A DNA stretch of 64,000 nt from assembly GCF_003173735.1 (NCBI RefSeq), contig NZ_CP029551.1:3973501-4037500 (forward strand), given 5' to 3'. The notes beneath the pieces are model-generated. The model had not been told where the DNA came from, did not search any database, and saw nothing but the letters and a program-made list of their open reading frames with translations. Source of the DNA: Methylobacterium radiodurans (lineage in GTDB: Bacteria; Pseudomonadota; Alphaproteobacteria; Rhizobiales; Beijerinckiaceae). Positions 17,266 through 26,498 of this stretch are shown piece by piece (position 1 is the stretch's first letter; the number at the start of each line of letters is the position of its first letter). The translations under genes were made by a program, and so were the position numbers.

Positions 17266-17868
17266 TTAGGCCCCGGCGGTCTCGGCGTGAGGCTCCAGGA
17301 TCCTCATCAACTCGCCCGTCACGCTGTCGATGGGCTGCATGCCGTCGAGCGTCTCGAGCTTGCCGGCCTGGGCGTAGTAATCGGAGAGCGGCGCCGTCTG
17401 GGCGCGGTAGGCTTCCAGCCGCGACTTGAACACCTCCGGGGTGTCGTCCTTGCGCACCGGCAGACCCCGGGCGGCGGTCTCGGCGGCGCGGTTGGCGATG
17501 CGGCCGACCAGCGCGTCCTCGTCCACCTTCAGCTCGACCACCGTCGAGAGCGCGATGCCCTTTTGGGCGAGCATCGCGTCCAGCGACTTGGCCTGCTCGA
17601 CGGTCCGCGGGAAGCCGTCGAGGATGAAGCCGCGCCGCGCGTCCGGCTCCTCGATGCGGTCAGCCACGATGCCGACGACGATCTTGTCGGAGACGAGGCC
17701 GCCCGCCTCCATCACGGCCTTGGCCTCCAGGCCGACCGGCGTGCCCGCGGCCACCGCCGCGCGCAGCATGTCGCCGGTCGAGAGCTGCGGGATGCCGAAG
17801 CGTGCCACGATCCGCTCGGACTGGGTGCCCTTCCCCGCGCCGGGCGGTCCGAGCAGAATGATGCGCAT
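17266..17868 (-). CDS. adk: Adenylate kinase
   Basis: 200 residues. It catalyses ATP + AMP = 2 ADP and maintains nucleotide balance. The P-loop is [11 protein letters not shown], the AMP-binding region includes [10 protein letters not shown] and [16 protein letters not shown], and the LID is the short kind ([20 protein letters not shown]) without zinc cysteines. It lies 177 bases after secY, the standard secY-adk order. The normal downstream rpsM-rpsK-rpoA-rplQ genes do not follow; a DUF898 gene does instead. Confidence 0.97.
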   Translation of the reverse strand: MRIILLGPPGAGKGTQSERIVARFGIPQLSTGDMLRAAVAAGTPVGLEAKAVMEAGGLVSDKIVVGIVADRIEEPDARRGFILDGFPRTVEQAKSLDAMLAQKGIALSTVVELKVDEDALVGRIANRAAETAARGLPVRKDDTPEVFKSRLEAYRAQTAPLSDYYAQAGKLETLDGMQPIDSVTGELMRILEPHAETAGA

Positions 17869-18045
17869 GGCTTGGTCCTCGTCCTTGTCCGCTCTGGCAG
17901 CGGCTTCCGGGGCGATGGCGAAGCCTCCCCGGCATCGCCTTGGGTGGTGGGTTTGTAGCCGGGTTCTACCGCGGCGGGGAGCCGGACCAAAGGCGGGGGG
18001 CGTGCATTCTCCCCGCCTTGTCCCTTGGCTCGACGCCCCTTCGGC

Positions 18046-19395
18046 TCAGCGTCGGCGCTGGGTGGTCGAGGCGCCGCGCAGCTTCGCCTTCTTCACGAGG
18101 CCCTCGTACTGGTGCGCCATCAGGTGCCCGTGGATCTGGGCCACCGTGTCCATGGTCACCGAGACCACGATGAGGAGCGAGGTGCCGCCGAAGGCGAGGC
18201 TCTGCGAGGAGAGCGCCATCGCCAGGATTTCCGGCGCGAGGCAGACGAAGGTGAGGTAGAGCGCGCCGATCACCGTGATGCGGGTGAGCACCTTGTCGAT
18301 GAAGGCCGCGGTCCGCTCGCCAGGCCGGATTCCCGGGATGAAGCCGCCATGCTTCTTCAGGTTGTCGGCCGTCTCCTGCGGGTTGAAGACGACGGCCGTG
18401 TAGAAGAACGTGAAGAAGATGATCAGGGCGGCGTAGAGCGCCATGTAGACCGGCTGGCCGTGGCCGAGCAGCGTCGTCAGCGTCCCGAGGAAGCCCGACG
18501 AGCCCTGGTTCGCCGAGAAGCTCGCAACCGTCGCGGGCAGCAGCAGCAGCGAGGAGGCGAAGATCGGCGGGATCACGCCCGAGGTGTTGAGCTTGAGCGG
18601 CAGGAACGAGGTCTGGCCCTCGTACATGCGGTTGCCGACCTGGCGCTTCGGGTAGTTGATCAGCACCCGGCGCTGAGCGCGCTCCATGAACACGATGAAG
18701 TAGATCAGCGCGACGGCGCCGACGGCCGAGCCGAGCAGCGTGGCGAGCGACATGGCGCCCGTGCGGCTCAGTTCCAGCGCGCCCGCGATCGCCACCGGCA
18801 GGTGGGCCACGATGCCCGCGAAGATGATGAGCGAGGACCCGTTGCCGATGCCGCGCGAGGTGATCTGCTCGCCGATCCACATCAGGAACAGCGTGCCGCC
18901 GGTCAGCGTGATCACGGTCGAGGCCAGGAAGAACGGGCCCGGATCGATCGCCGCGGAGGAACTCTGCAGGCCGACCGCGATGCCCCAGGACTGGACCAGC
19001 GCCAGCACCACCGTGAGGTAGCGGGTGTACTGGTTGATGACCTTGCGGCCCGACTCGCCCTCCTTCTTCAGCGTCTCCAGGCTCGGGATCACCGAGGTGA
19101 GGAGCTGGATGATGATCGAGGCCGAGATGTAGGGCATGATGTTGAGGGCGAAGATCGCCATGCGCTCGACGGCGCCGCCCGAGAACATGTTGAACAGGCC
19201 GAGCACGCCGCCCGCCTGCTGCTGGAAGTTCCTGGCGAACTGCTCCGGGTCGATGCCGGGGATCGGGATGTACGTGCCCAGCCGGAACACCACGAGGGCG
19301 CCGAGCGTGAACCAGATGCGCTTCTTCAGCTCATCGGCCTTCGCGATCGCCCCGAAATTGAGGTTGGCGGCAAGCTGCTCGGCGGCTGAGGCCAT
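18046..19395 (-). CDS. secY: Preprotein translocase subunit SecY
   Basis: 449 residues with ten membrane segments. SecY forms the protein-conducting channel of SecYEG. Conserved features include FTLGALVVFRLGTYIPIPGI, NMFSGGAVERMAIFALNIMP, YTRYLTVVLALVQSWGIAV and the cytoplasmic GIRPGERTAAFIDKVLTRIT. The gene starts 156 bases after rplO, a long gap containing two strong hairpins. The ribosomal-protein operon context fits the known spc operon order. Confidence 0.98.
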   Translation of the reverse strand: MASAAEQLAANLNFGAIAKADELKKRIWFTLGALVVFRLGTYIPIPGIDPEQFARNFQQQAGGVLGLFNMFSGGAVERMAIFALNIMPYISASIIIQLLTSVIPSLETLKKEGESGRKVINQYTRYLTVVLALVQSWGIAVGLQSSSAAIDPGPFFLASTVITLTGGTLFLMWIGEQITSRGIGNGSSLIIFAGIVAHLPVAIAGALELSRTGAMSLATLLGSAVGAVALIYFIVFMERAQRRVLINYPKRQVGNRMYEGQTSFLPLKLNTSGVIPPIFASSLLLLPATVASFSANQGSSGFLGTLTTLLGHGQPVYMALYAALIIFFTFFYTAVVFNPQETADNLKKHGGFIPGIRPGERTAAFIDKVLTRITVIGALYLTFVCLAPEILAMALSSQSLAFGGTSLLIVVSVTMDTVAQIHGHLMAHQYEGLVKKAKLRGASTTQRRR

Positions 19396-19450
19396 GGCGG
19401 TCTATCCTGGGACCTGTCGCCGGACGAAAAAGTCCGGGTGAAACGAGGAA

Positions 19451-19538
19451 CGGCGGCCGGTGCGAGGTCGCACGGGCCGCCGCTCGGTGGCTTGGACTTA
19501 AGCGCTTCGCCGGATCGGTGCAACGCGTTGCACCGATC
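19451..19538 (-). promoter_or_regulatory. Two strong hairpins in the rplO-secY spacer
   Basis: The first is a perfect 26-base palindrome (19513-19538; left arm GATCGGTGCAACG). The second is a stem at 19451-19482 with outer arms CGGCGGCC/GGCCGCCG and inner arms GTGCGA/TCGCAC. Neither has a T-run on the minus strand. They could attenuate or process the transcript before secY, or be a repeat element; the function is unknown. Confidence 0.4.
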
Positions 19539-19551
19539 TTGACCGAAGTCC

Positions 19552-20052
19552 TCAGGCCTCGGCGGATGCCGTGCCGCGGTGGGCGACGCCAGCCGCGTAG
19601 GCGACGGTGACGCTGCCGCCGGCCTTCTCGACGGCCTCGATCGCCGACTTCGACGCGCGGGTGACCTCGAAGCTGAGCTTCGTGGTCAGCTCGCCGACGC
19701 CCAGCAGCTTCACGCCGTCGCGGGGACGGGAGAGGATGCCGGCGGCGACCAGCGCCTCGACGGTGACGGGCGCCGAGGCGTCGAGCCGGCCCGCATCCAC
19801 CGCCTCCTGCACCCGGCCGAGGTTCACCTCGTTCAGGTCGTGGGCGTGGATGTTGGTGAAGCCGCGCTTCGGCAGGCGACGATGCAGCGGCATCTGGCCG
19901 CCCTCGAAGCCCTTGATGGACACGCCGGTGCGGGCCTTCTGACCCTTCACGCCGCGTCCCGCGGTCTTGCCCTTGCCGGAGCCGATGCCCCGGCCGACGC
20001 GCATCCGGTTCTTGGTTGCGCCTTCGTTGTCGCGGATCTCGTTGAGTTTCAT
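19552..20052 (-). CDS. rplO: 50S ribosomal protein L15
   Basis: 166 residues. L15 is a late assembly protein contacting 23S rRNA. The glycine-rich N-terminus is diagnostic ([20 protein letters not shown]), followed by [20 protein letters not shown]. The tail is longer than in E. coli (144 residues). It starts 13 bases after rpmD and is followed by a 156-base spacer. Confidence 0.97.
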   Translation of the reverse strand: MKLNEIRDNEGATKNRMRVGRGIGSGKGKTAGRGVKGQKARTGVSIKGFEGGQMPLHRRLPKRGFTNIHAHDLNEVNLGRVQEAVDAGRLDASAPVTVEALVAAGILSRPRDGVKLLGVGELTTKLSFEVTRASKSAIEAVEKAGGSVTVAYAAGVAHRGTASAEA

Positions 20053-20065
20053 CGTGGCGCCCTCC

Positions 20066-20257
20066 TCACGCAGCGCCGTCGAGGACGCGCACGAGGTGCG
20101 CGACCTTGCGGATCATGCCGCGCACGGCCGGAGTGTCTTCCAGCTCGGCGACCCGATGCAGCTTGTTGAGCTTCAGGCCGACCAGCGTCGCGCGCTGGGA
20201 GGCCTCGCGGCGGATCGGCGAACCGATCTGCTCGACGCGGATGGTCTTGTCAGCCAT
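20066..20257 (-). CDS. rpmD: 50S ribosomal protein L30
   Basis: 63 residues, standard length. It begins [20 protein letters not shown], followed by [19 protein letters not shown] and [14 protein letters not shown], the L30 core. L30 is a small large-subunit protein near the 5S rRNA side. It lies between rpsE (12 bases) and rplO (13 bases) as in the spc operon. Confidence 0.96.
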   Translation of the reverse strand: MADKTIRVEQIGSPIRREASQRATLVGLKLNKLHRVAELEDTPAVRGMIRKVAHLVRVLDGAA

Positions 20258-20269
20258 GCCAACCTCTCC

Positions 20270-20857
20270 TTACGCCACAGCCGCTTCGGACTGATCGTTC
20301 GGATCGGCATCGCGGCGGCGGCTCTGGAGGGCCGACACCTTGAGACCGCGGCGGGCCGCGACGGAGCGCGGGCTGTCCTCGTTCTTGAGCGCCTCGAAGG
20401 TGGCGCGCACGAGGTTGTAGGGGTTCGAGGAGCCGAGGCTCTTGGCCACCACGTCCTGCATGCCGAGCGTCTCGAAGACGGCGCGCATCGGGCCGCCCGC
20501 GATGATGCCGGTGCCCTGCGGGGCCGCGCGGAGGATCACCTTGCCGGCGCCGTGACGGCCGTTGACGTCGTGGTGCAGGGTCCGGCCCTCGCGCAAGCTG
20601 ACGCGGATCAGGCCGCGCTTGGCGGCTTCCGTCGCCTTGCGGATGGCCTCGGGCACCTCGCGCGCCTTGCCGTGGCCGAAACCGACCCGGCCCTTCTGAT
20701 CGCCGACGACGACGAGGGCCGCGAAGCCGAAGCGACGGCCGCCCTTCACCACCTTGGCGACGCGGTTGATGTGGACGAGCTTGTCCACGAACTCGCTGTC
20801 GCGCTCCTCGCGATCCTCGCGGCGGCCGCGGCCCCCGCCCTCACGTTCACGTGCCAT
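20270..20857 (-). CDS. rpsE: 30S ribosomal protein S5
   Basis: 195 residues. S5 acts in decoding fidelity and mRNA helicase activity at the entry tunnel. The S5 core is [40 protein letters not shown] and [20 protein letters not shown]. The N-terminus is an arginine/glutamate/glycine tail and the C-terminus is also extended relative to E. coli (167 residues). It is separated from rplR by an unusual 204-base spacer with hairpins. Confidence 0.97.
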   Translation of the reverse strand: MAREREGGGRGRREDREERDSEFVDKLVHINRVAKVVKGGRRFGFAALVVVGDQKGRVGFGHGKAREVPEAIRKATEAAKRGLIRVSLREGRTLHHDVNGRHGAGKVILRAAPQGTGIIAGGPMRAVFETLGMQDVVAKSLGSSNPYNLVRATFEALKNEDSPRSVAARRGLKVSALQSRRRDADPNDQSEAAVA

Positions 20858-21061
20858 TCTGCTACCCGTTCATCGCACTGGCGCGGGCGGCGGGCCCGCT
20901 CGCTTGATCGAAGTCATCGAGGAGCGGCGTGCCGCTCCCCTCCGCCGAATCTCATCTTTGGTGCTCCATTTGCGATGGAGCGTCCGCCGCATCAGCGGCG
21001 GCGCGCAGTCGCGCTGGCGAGCCGCCGGACGTGGGTCCGGCAGCTCGATCGCGCGGCTGGC
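20858..21061 (-). promoter_or_regulatory. 204-base structured spacer between rplR and rpsE
   Basis: Within the spc operon most genes are 40 bases apart or less; this gap is much longer. It contains several stems, the clearest GCTCCAT...ATGGAGC (20963-20981, loop TTGCG) and GAGCGGC...GCCGCTC near 20921-20936. There is no coding frame with a ribosome-binding site. It may be a regulatory leader for rpsE or an inserted repeat. Confidence 0.35.
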
Positions 21062-21424
21062 TCAGAACTCCAGGCCGCCCTCGCGGGCAGCATCCGCCAG
21101 GGCCTTGACGCGGCCGTGGTAGATGTAGCCCGAGCGGTCGAAGATCACCTTGGTGACGCCGGCCGCCTTGGCGCGCTCGGCGACGAGCTTGCCCACGGCG
21201 GTGGCGGCGGCGACGTCGGCGCCGGTCTTCAGATCGCCCTTGAGCGCCTTGTCGATCGACGAGGCGGCGGCGAGGGTCTTGCCCTGGGCATCGTCGATGA
21301 CCTGGACGTAGATCTGCTTCGACGAGCGGAACACCGAGAGCCGCGGACGGCCGTTGGCGGCGGCCCGCAGGGCCTTCCGGACGCGGATCTTGCGCCGCTG
21401 GAGGGCGATAAGCTTGTTCGACAT
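21062..21424 (-). CDS. rplR: 50S ribosomal protein L18
   Basis: 120 residues. L18 binds 5S rRNA and helps load it on the large subunit. The sequence shows [40 protein letters not shown] and [20 protein letters not shown]. It starts 12 bases after rplF. Confidence 0.97.
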   Translation of the reverse strand: MSNKLIALQRRKIRVRKALRAAANGRPRLSVFRSSKQIYVQVIDDAQGKTLAAASSIDKALKGDLKTGADVAAATAVGKLVAERAKAAGVTKVIFDRSGYIYHGRVKALADAAREGGLEF

Positions 21425-21436
21425 CTTAAGCCCTCC

Positions 21437-21970
21437 TTACTTCTTCTTGCCTTCCTTGCGGAAGATGAACTCGCCAGCGTACTTGACGCCCTTGCCCTTG
21501 TAGGGCTCGGGGCCGCGGTAATCGCGGATCTCGGCGGCCACCTGGCCGACGCGCTGCCGATCGATGCCCGAGACCACGATCTCCGTGGGCTTGGGCGTCA
21601 CGATGGTGATGCCGGCCGGGATCTCGTACTCGATGTCGTGGCTGTAGCCGAGCGACAGCTTGAGCGCCTTGCCGGCCATCGCGGCGCGGTAGCCCACGCC
21701 CGTGATCTCCAGCTTCTTCTCGAAGCCCTTCGAGACACCCTCGACGAGGTTCGCCACCTGGGCGCGCGAGGTGCCCCACAGCGAGCGGGCTTCCTTCGAC
21801 TGGTTCTTGGGCTGCACGGAGACCGCGCCGTCCTTGAACTCCACGTCCACCAGGGACGGAACGACGAACTGCAGCTCGCCCTTCGACCCCTTCATCTTCA
21901 CGGTCTGACCGTCGACCGTCGCCGTCACGCCGGACGGGACGGGGACGGGCTTCTTGCCTACGCGAGACAT
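21437..21970 (-). CDS. rplF: 50S ribosomal protein L6
   Basis: 177 residues, the typical L6 length. L6 sits near the GTPase-associated centre. [20 protein letters not shown] fits the family N-terminus, which selects the ATG at 21970 over an upstream in-frame ATG at 22042; a long purine tract (GAGAGGAGAGG) precedes it. The C-terminal [19 protein letters not shown] motif is seen as [20 protein letters not shown]. Flanked by rpsH and rplR. Confidence 0.97.
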   Translation of the reverse strand: MSRVGKKPVPVPSGVTATVDGQTVKMKGSKGELQFVVPSLVDVEFKDGAVSVQPKNQSKEARSLWGTSRAQVANLVEGVSKGFEKKLEITGVGYRAAMAGKALKLSLGYSHDIEYEIPAGITIVTPKPTEIVVSGIDRQRVGQVAAEIRDYRGPEPYKGKGVKYAGEFIFRKEGKKK

Positions 21971-21992
21971 CTGCCTCTCCTCTCTCGCCGGA

Positions 21993-22388
21993 TCAGAACA
22001 CCTTGCAGAGCACCTCGCCGCCGACGTTGCGCTCGCGCGCAACGTGGTCGGCCATGACGCCCTGCGGGGTGGACACGATGGTGACGCCGAGGCCGTCGGC
22101 GACGCGCGGCAGCTCGCCGACCGACGAGTAGACCCGGCGGCCGGGCTTCGACACGCGCTGGATCGAGCGGATGACGGGCTTGCCGTCGTAGTACTTCAGC
22201 TCGATCGCGAACTCGGTGCGGCCGTTGCCGAGGTCCGACACCGCGTAGTCGCGGATGTAGCCCTCGGACTTCAGGACGTCGAGCACCGAGGCGCGCAGGC
22301 GCGAGCCGGGGGTCTGCACGACGTTGCGACGGCGCTGCTGGCCGTTGCGGATGCGGGTGAGCATATCGCCCACGGGATCGTTGACCAT
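21993..22388 (-). CDS. rpsH: 30S ribosomal protein S8
   Basis: 131 residues. S8 binds the central domain of 16S rRNA and in E. coli also represses the spc operon m[23 protein letters not shown] and the C-terminal [20 protein letters not shown] are characteristic. It starts 12 bases after rpsN and is followed after 22 bases by rplF. Confidence 0.97.
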   Translation of the reverse strand: MVNDPVGDMLTRIRNGQQRRRNVVQTPGSRLRASVLDVLKSEGYIRDYAVSDLGNGRTEFAIELKYYDGKPVIRSIQRVSKPGRRVYSSVGELPRVADGLGVTIVSTPQGVMADHVARERNVGGEVLCKVF

Positions 22389-22400
22389 GGGTATGCCTCC

Positions 22401-22706
22401 TTACCAGCTCGACTTGACGAGACCCGGGATCAGGCCCCGGTTGCCGAGCTCGCGCAGCGCCACGCGCGAGATGCCCATCTTGCGGTAGACGGCGCGCGGG
22501 CGTCCGGTCATCTCGCAACGGTTGCGGATGCGCACGGCCGACGAGTTGCGCGGCAGCTCCGCGAGCTTGAGGCGCGCCTCGAAGCGCTCCTCCATCTCGA
22601 GGCTCTCGTTATTGGCGATGGCAAGGAGGGCCTTGCGCTTCTCGGCGAAGCGCGCGACCAGGGCCTTGCGGCGGTTGTTCTTCTCGACTGAGCTCTTCTT
22701 AGCCAT
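22401..22706 (-). CDS. rpsN: 30S ribosomal protein S14 (zinc-free type)
   Basis: 101 residues, the long type of S14 without the CxxC zinc ribbon. [20 protein letters not shown] and [20 protein letters not shown] are canonical. S14 lies in the head of the small subunit. It lies 39 bases after rplE and 12 before rpsH. Confidence 0.97.
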   Translation of the reverse strand: MAKKSSVEKNNRRKALVARFAEKRKALLAIANNESLEMEERFEARLKLAELPRNSSAVRIRNRCEMTGRPRAVYRKMGISRVALRELGNRGLIPGLVKSSW

Positions 22707-22745
22707 GTCTGTTCTCTCCGGTGTCCGCGTCTGAGGCGCCTGGCC

Positions 22746-23312
22746 TCACTGCCGGAACGGGAACTTGAAGGCGGCGAGCAGGGCCTTGGCCTCTTCATCG
22801 GTCTTGGCGGAGGTCGCCACGACGATGTCCATGCCCCACATCTGCTCCGCCTTGTCGTAGGAGATCTCCGGGAACACGAGGTGCTCCTTGAGACCCAGGG
22901 CGTAGTTGCCGCGACCGTCGAACGAGCGCGGGTTCAGGCCGCGGAAGTCACGCACGCGCGGCAGCGCGATGGTGATCAGGCGGTCCATGAACTCGTACAT
23001 GCGCTGCTTGCGCAGGGTCACCTTGCAGCCGATCGGCATGCCCTCGCGGACCTTGAAGGTCGCGATGGCCTTCCGGGCCCGGGTGATCACCGGCTTCTGG
23101 CCGGCGATGAGCGCCAGATCGCCCGCGGCGACCGTGGCCTTCTTCGAGTCGGCGGTGGACTCGCCGACGCCCATGTTGATGACGATCTTCTCGATCTGCG
23201 GCACCTGCATGGGGTTCTTGTAGCCGAACTGCTCGATGAGCTTCTGGCGGACCACCTCGTCGTAGTGCTTGCGCAGACGGGGGGTGTAAGCGTTCTTGTC
23301 GGCCTCAGCCAT
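22746..23312 (-). CDS. rplE: 50S ribosomal protein L5
   Basis: 188 residues. L5 binds 5S rRNA and contacts P-site tRNA. The conserved parts are [40 protein letters not shown] and [20 protein letters not shown]. Its start overlaps the end of rplX by eight bases, so translation is coupled. Confidence 0.97.
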   Translation of the reverse strand: MAEADKNAYTPRLRKHYDEVVRQKLIEQFGYKNPMQVPQIEKIVINMGVGESTADSKKATVAAGDLALIAGQKPVITRARKAIATFKVREGMPIGCKVTLRKQRMYEFMDRLITIALPRVRDFRGLNPRSFDGRGNYALGLKEHLVFPEISYDKAEQMWGMDIVVATSAKTDEEAKALLAAFKFPFRQ

Positions 23313-23619
23313 CGATCTGATCCCCCGTGCTCTTGGCGAACCGGACCTTGCGGCCGTCCTCGAGGATGCGGAAACCCACGCGGGTCGGCTTGCCGTTGGC
23401 GTCAGCCACCGCGATGTTGGAGAGCTGGATGGCGGCCTCCTTGGAGATGATCCCGCCTTCCTGGTTCTGCGTCTGCTTCTGGTGCTTCTTCACCAAGTTG
23501 ATGCCGCGAACGAGGGCCTTGTCCTCCTTCGGCAGGACCTGGATCACCTCGCCGGAGCGACCCTTGTCGCGGCCGGTGAGGACGACGACCGTGTCGCCCT
23601 TCTTGATCTTGGCGGCCAT
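23305..23619 (-). CDS. rplX: 50S ribosomal protein L24
   Basis: 104 residues. L24 starts large-subunit assembly at the 5' end of 23S rRNA. The KOW motif is [20 protein letters not shown], followed by [21 protein letters not shown] chose the ATG at 23619, which overlaps the rplN stop by one base (TGATG), instead of a GTG one codon upstream. Confidence 0.96.
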   Translation of the reverse strand: MAAKIKKGDTVVVLTGRDKGRSGEVIQVLPKEDKALVRGINLVKKHQKQTQNQEGGIISKEAAIQLSNIAVADANGKPTRVGFRILEDGRKVRFAKSTGDQIDG

Positions 23620-23987
23620 CACAGCACCTCAGGAGCGAGCGAGATGATCTTCATGTGGTTGCGCGCGCGCAGCTCGCGCGGCACGGGCCCGAAGATGCGG
23701 GTGCCGATCGGCTCCTTCTGATTGTTGATCAGAACGGCGGCGTTCTTGTCGAAGCGGATGACCGAGCCGTCGGCGCGCTTCACGTCCTTGGCCGTGCGCA
23801 CGACGACCGCCTTCATGACGTCGCCCTTCTTCACGCGACCGCGCGGGATCGCCTCCTTGACGGAGACGACGATCACGTCGCCGACGCCCGCGTACTTGCG
23901 CTTCGACCCGCCGAGCACCTTGATGCACATCACGCGGCGTGCACCCGAGTTGTCGGCGACGTCCAGATTCGTCTGCATCTGGATCAC
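23619..23987 (-). CDS. rplN: 50S ribosomal protein L14
   Basis: 122 residues, typical length. L14 forms intersubunit bridges. The start is a GTG at 23987 that gives the canonical [25 protein letters not shown] lies about eight bases upstream. The core [20 protein letters not shown] and the C-terminal [20 protein letters not shown] are seen. It is the first gene of the second ribosomal block, 400 bases from the divergent patatin gene. Confidence 0.97.
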   Translation of the reverse strand: MIQMQTNLDVADNSGARRVMCIKVLGGSKRKYAGVGDVIVVSVKEAIPRGRVKKGDVMKAVVVRTAKDVKRADGSVIRFDKNAAVLINNQKEPIGTRIFGPVPRELRARNHMKIISLAPEVL

Positions 23988-24132
23988 GGGAGTGACCTTT
24001 CCTGGTTTCAGGCGGGTTTCCGCACGCGGGCGGTATTGCCCGGCGGACGACGCCTGATGGGGACATGACGTCCCCGGCTCATAAGAGAGACCGCGCTATC
24101 GGCCCGGGGGCCGGCGCGGTCACCGCGTACGA

Positions 24133-24148
24133 GGGGTGCGAGCACCCC
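24133..24148 (-). other. Leader hairpin upstream of rplN
   Basis: GGGGTGC and GCACCCC (7 bp, loop GA) lie between the candidate rplN promoter and the gene. The leader is otherwise unremarkable, with no open frame. It could be a small regulatory stem. Confidence 0.3.
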
Positions 24149-24170
24149 GTAAACTGTCGCGAAGGCCGGT

Positions 24171-24199
24171 CCGATACACCGGTTCTCTCAAGAGTACAA
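24171..24199 (-). promoter_or_regulatory. Candidate promoter for the rplN-adk block
   Basis: On the minus strand TTGTAC (24199-24194) is followed after 17 bases by TATCGG (24176-24171). The boxes match the sigma-70 consensus at four and three or more positions, respectively. Transcription would start about 175 bases before rplN. The intervening patatin gene on the other strand and the terminator after rpsQ make a separate promoter necessary, but the boxes alone are weak evidence. Confidence 0.35.
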
Positions 24200-24387
24200 G
24201 CACGAAGGTGGACTGGCGCTGCTTCGCGGACGTCGGCGCGGATCTTGCCGGCCGGCCCGCGGGCCTGCGGAGATCGCTGACCGGGAACGCCCCAATTGCT
24301 TGGCTGTTGACGCGCGGGCCGGCGGGCGGATGCGTGGCGGCCTGGTGTTCGGCGGGCGGATATGTGGCGGACGGAGACGGAGATTGG

Positions 24388-25482
24388 ATGAAGCCACGGA
24401 TCGCACTTGGTCTTCAGGGCGGCGGCGCCTACGGCGCCTACGGCTGGGGCGTCATCGACCGGCTCCTGGAGGAGCATATCTGGATCTCGGCGGTGAGCGG
24501 GGCGAGCGCGGGCGCCCTCAACGGGGCCGCCCTGGTCTCCGGCCTCGCCAGCGGCAGCGACGACGGGGCGCGCACGGCGCTGGAACGCCTCTGGCGCGCG
24601 ACCGCCGACCGCTCGCCCCTGCGGGCCTGGGACTGGGCGGGTAGCCTTCCGCCCGGTGCCGCCTCCTGGATGGGGCCGTGGTTCGAGCCGTGGGTGGACG
24701 CCTGGGTCGAGCCCTGGGTGGACCAAGCCCTCGCCTTCACCCGGCTCTACGGCGGTCAGGTGACCCGCTACTTCCCGGCCTTCCGGGAGATGCGCGCGTG
24801 GCGGGAGGCGGTGGCGGAGAGCGTGGATTTCGCGGCGCTGACAGCGCCGCGCGCGATCCCGCTCTACGTCTCCGCGACGGACGTGCTCACGGGGGCGGCG
24901 CGCCTCTTCACGGGCGAGGCGATCGACGAGGACGCGCTGATGGCCTCGTGCTGCCTGCCGGAGCTGTTCTCGGCCGTCGAGATCGACGGGCGGCGCTACT
25001 GGGACGGGGGCTACGTCGCCAACCCGGCCCTCGACCCGCTGGTCTTCGGGGGCCACGGCGCGACCGACCTCATCGTGGTCCAGCTCACGCCCTTCGTCAC
25101 CGACGCGGTCGGCGAGCGGCCCGAGGAGGTGGTGAAGCGGGCCAGCGACATCAGCTTCAACGCCGGCCTGATGCGCGAGTTGAAGACGCTGACCGACCTG
25201 CAATCCGCCGTGCGGATGGCCGCCTCCCCCTCCCCGCGCCTGCGGCCGATCCTCGACATCAACATCCACCTGCTGCAGGCGCCGGCCGAGCTCGCCTCCG
25301 GCTCCGTCGACAAGTACGACACGCGCTGGTCGACGCTCTGCGCGCTGCGCGATCTCGGCCGGGCGACCGCCGAGGCCTGGCTCGCCGAGCGGGGCCACGC
25401 GATCGGCGCGGCCTCCAGCCTGACGACCCTGGACGAGGTGTTCACCGGGCACCGGCCGCGTCGCGCGGCGCTGTCCGCCTGA
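24388..25482 (+). CDS. Patatin-like phospholipase
   Basis: 364 residues. The patatin fold is complete: the oxyanion glycine-rich motif (LGLQGGGAYGAYGWGVIDRL), the nucleophile serine in VSGASAGALNG and the catalytic aspartate in YWDGGYVANPAL. No signal peptide is visible, so it acts in the cytoplasm or at the inner membrane face as a lipid acyl hydrolase, or as a RssA-like protein. The ATG at 24388 follows two GGAG boxes. It lies antisense inside the ribosomal-protein superoperon, between rpsQ and rplN, an unusual place. Base composition looks like the neighbours, and no insertion sequence or flanking repeat is visible, so the rearrangement is probably old. Confidence 0.9.
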   Translation: MKPRIALGLQGGGAYGAYGWGVIDRLLEEHIWISAVSGASAGALNGAALVSGLASGSDDGARTALERLWRATADRSPLRAWDWAGSLPPGAASWMGPWFEPWVDAWVEPWVDQALAFTRLYGGQVTRYFPAFREMRAWREAVAESVDFAALTAPRAIPLYVSATDVLTGAARLFTGEAIDEDALMASCCLPELFSAVEIDGRRYWDGGYVANPALDPLVFGGHGATDLIVVQLTPFVTDAVGERPEEVVKRASDISFNAGLMRELKTLTDLQSAVRMAASPSPRLRPILDINIHLLQAPAELASGSVDKYDTRWSTLCALRDLGRATAEAWLAERGHAIGAASSLTTLDEVFTGHRPRRAALSA

Positions 25483-25500
25483 GGGCGCATCCCAAAACGC

Positions 25501-25536
25501 GCGAGAGGCGGGCGCCCGGGGGCGCCCGCCTCTCGC
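25501..25536 (-). terminator. Terminator-like hairpin after rpsQ
   Basis: A 17-bp perfect stem (25501-25517 / 25520-25536) lies between the convergent ends of the patatin gene and rpsQ. On the minus strand it is followed after three bases by TTTT, so it could end the rpsL-rpsQ transcript; on the plus strand it lies 18 bases after the patatin stop, where no T-run follows. Confidence 0.65.
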
Positions 25537-25559
25537 AGGTCGGAAGGTCTGAGACGAAG

Positions 25560-25820
25560 TCAGGCTTCGGCGGTGGCGACCGCAGCACCCTGGTCCTCGA
25601 CCAGCTTCCAGGTCTTGGTCTTCGAGTAGGGGCGGCACTCCTCGATGAACACCGTCTGGCCGACATGGGCCGTGTTGGCCTCGTCGTGGGCGTGGTAGTT
25701 CTTCGAGCGGCGGACGGTCTTCTTCATCACCGGGTGGGTGAAGCGGCGCTCCACCTTCACGACGATGGTCTTCTCGCCCTTGTCGCTGACGACGACGCCC
25801 TGCAATACGCGCTTCGGCAT
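25560..25820 (-). CDS. rpsQ: 30S ribosomal protein S17
   Basis: 86 residues. S17 is a primary 16S rRNA-binding protein. [20 protein letters not shown] and [20 protein letters not shown] motifs (here [20 protein letters not shown]) are diagnostic, and the ATG at 25820 is preceded by a purine-rich stretch. It starts 10 bases after rpmC and is the last gene before the patatin interruption. Confidence 0.97.
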   Translation of the reverse strand: MPKRVLQGVVVSDKGEKTIVVKVERRFTHPVMKKTVRRSKNYHAHDEANTAHVGQTVFIEECRPYSKTKTWKLVEDQGAAVATAEA

Positions 25821-25830
25821 AAGTCCCTCC

Positions 25831-26046
25831 TCAGCCCTTGGCGGTCTCGAGCGTCTTCTGACGCTGGAGCGTGCGCACGCGGGCGATATCGCGGCGGACC
25901 TCACGGACGCGGGCGACGTTCTCGAGCTGGCCCGTGGCACCCTGGAAGCGCAGGTTGAACTGCTCCTTCTTCAGGTTGAGCAACTCGTCGTTGAGCTGAT
26001 CCGCCGACAGGGCCTTCAGATCAGACAGTCGGTTGGACGACTTCAC
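25831..26046 (-). CDS. rpmC: 50S ribosomal protein L29
   Basis: 71 residues from a GTG at 26046. L29 is a helical hairpin near the peptide exit tunnel, where it helps dock SRP and trigger factor. Sequence [20 protein letters not shown] and [20 protein letters not shown] fit the family. It starts 11 bases after rplP. Confidence 0.95.
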   Translation of the reverse strand: MKSSNRLSDLKALSADQLNDELLNLKKEQFNLRFQGATGQLENVARVREVRRDIARVRTLQRQKTLETAKG

Positions 26047-26057
26047 GGATCCCTCCC

Positions 26058-26471
26058 TTAGTCGGCGATGCGGGTGACGATGCGCGTGCGCACCGACAGC
26101 TTGGCGGCCCCGAGGCGGAGCGCCTCGCGGGCGATGTCCTCGGCGACGCCGTCGACCTCGAACATGATGCGGCCGGGATGAACGCGCGCGGCCCAGTAGT
26201 CCGGGGCGCCCTTACCGGAGCCCATGCGGACCTCGGTCGGCTTCGAGGTCACGGGCAGGTCCGGGAACACCCGGATCCACACGCGGCCCTGACGCTTCAT
26301 CTCGCGGGTGATCGCGCGGCGGGCCGCCTCGATCTGCCGGGCGGTGACCCGCTCCGGCTCCATGGCCTTCAGGCCGAAGGTCCCGAAGTTCAGGTCGAAG
26401 CCGCCCTTGGCCGCACCGTGGATGCGGCCCTTGAACTGCTTGCGGAACTTCGTCTTCTTGGGTTGCAGCAT
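26058..26471 (-). CDS. rplP: 50S ribosomal protein L16
   Basis: 137 residues. L16 contributes to the A-site region of the large subunit. [20 protein letters not shown] is canonical, with [20 protein letters not shown] later. The arginine in this loop is the substrate of YcfD-type hydroxylases elsewhere. It lies 27 bases after rpsC. Confidence 0.97.
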   Translation of the reverse strand: MLQPKKTKFRKQFKGRIHGAAKGGFDLNFGTFGLKAMEPERVTARQIEAARRAITREMKRQGRVWIRVFPDLPVTSKPTEVRMGSGKGAPDYWAARVHPGRIMFEVDGVAEDIAREALRLGAAKLSVRTRIVTRIAD

Positions 26472-26498
26472 GGCAGCCTCTCTACTCGCTCAGGCGGC

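Noticed and set aside
24388..25482. Patatin gene as a recent mobile insertion
   Set aside because: No transposase, terminal inverted repeats or target duplication was seen at the borders, and composition looks like the rest. An old rearrangement is more likely.
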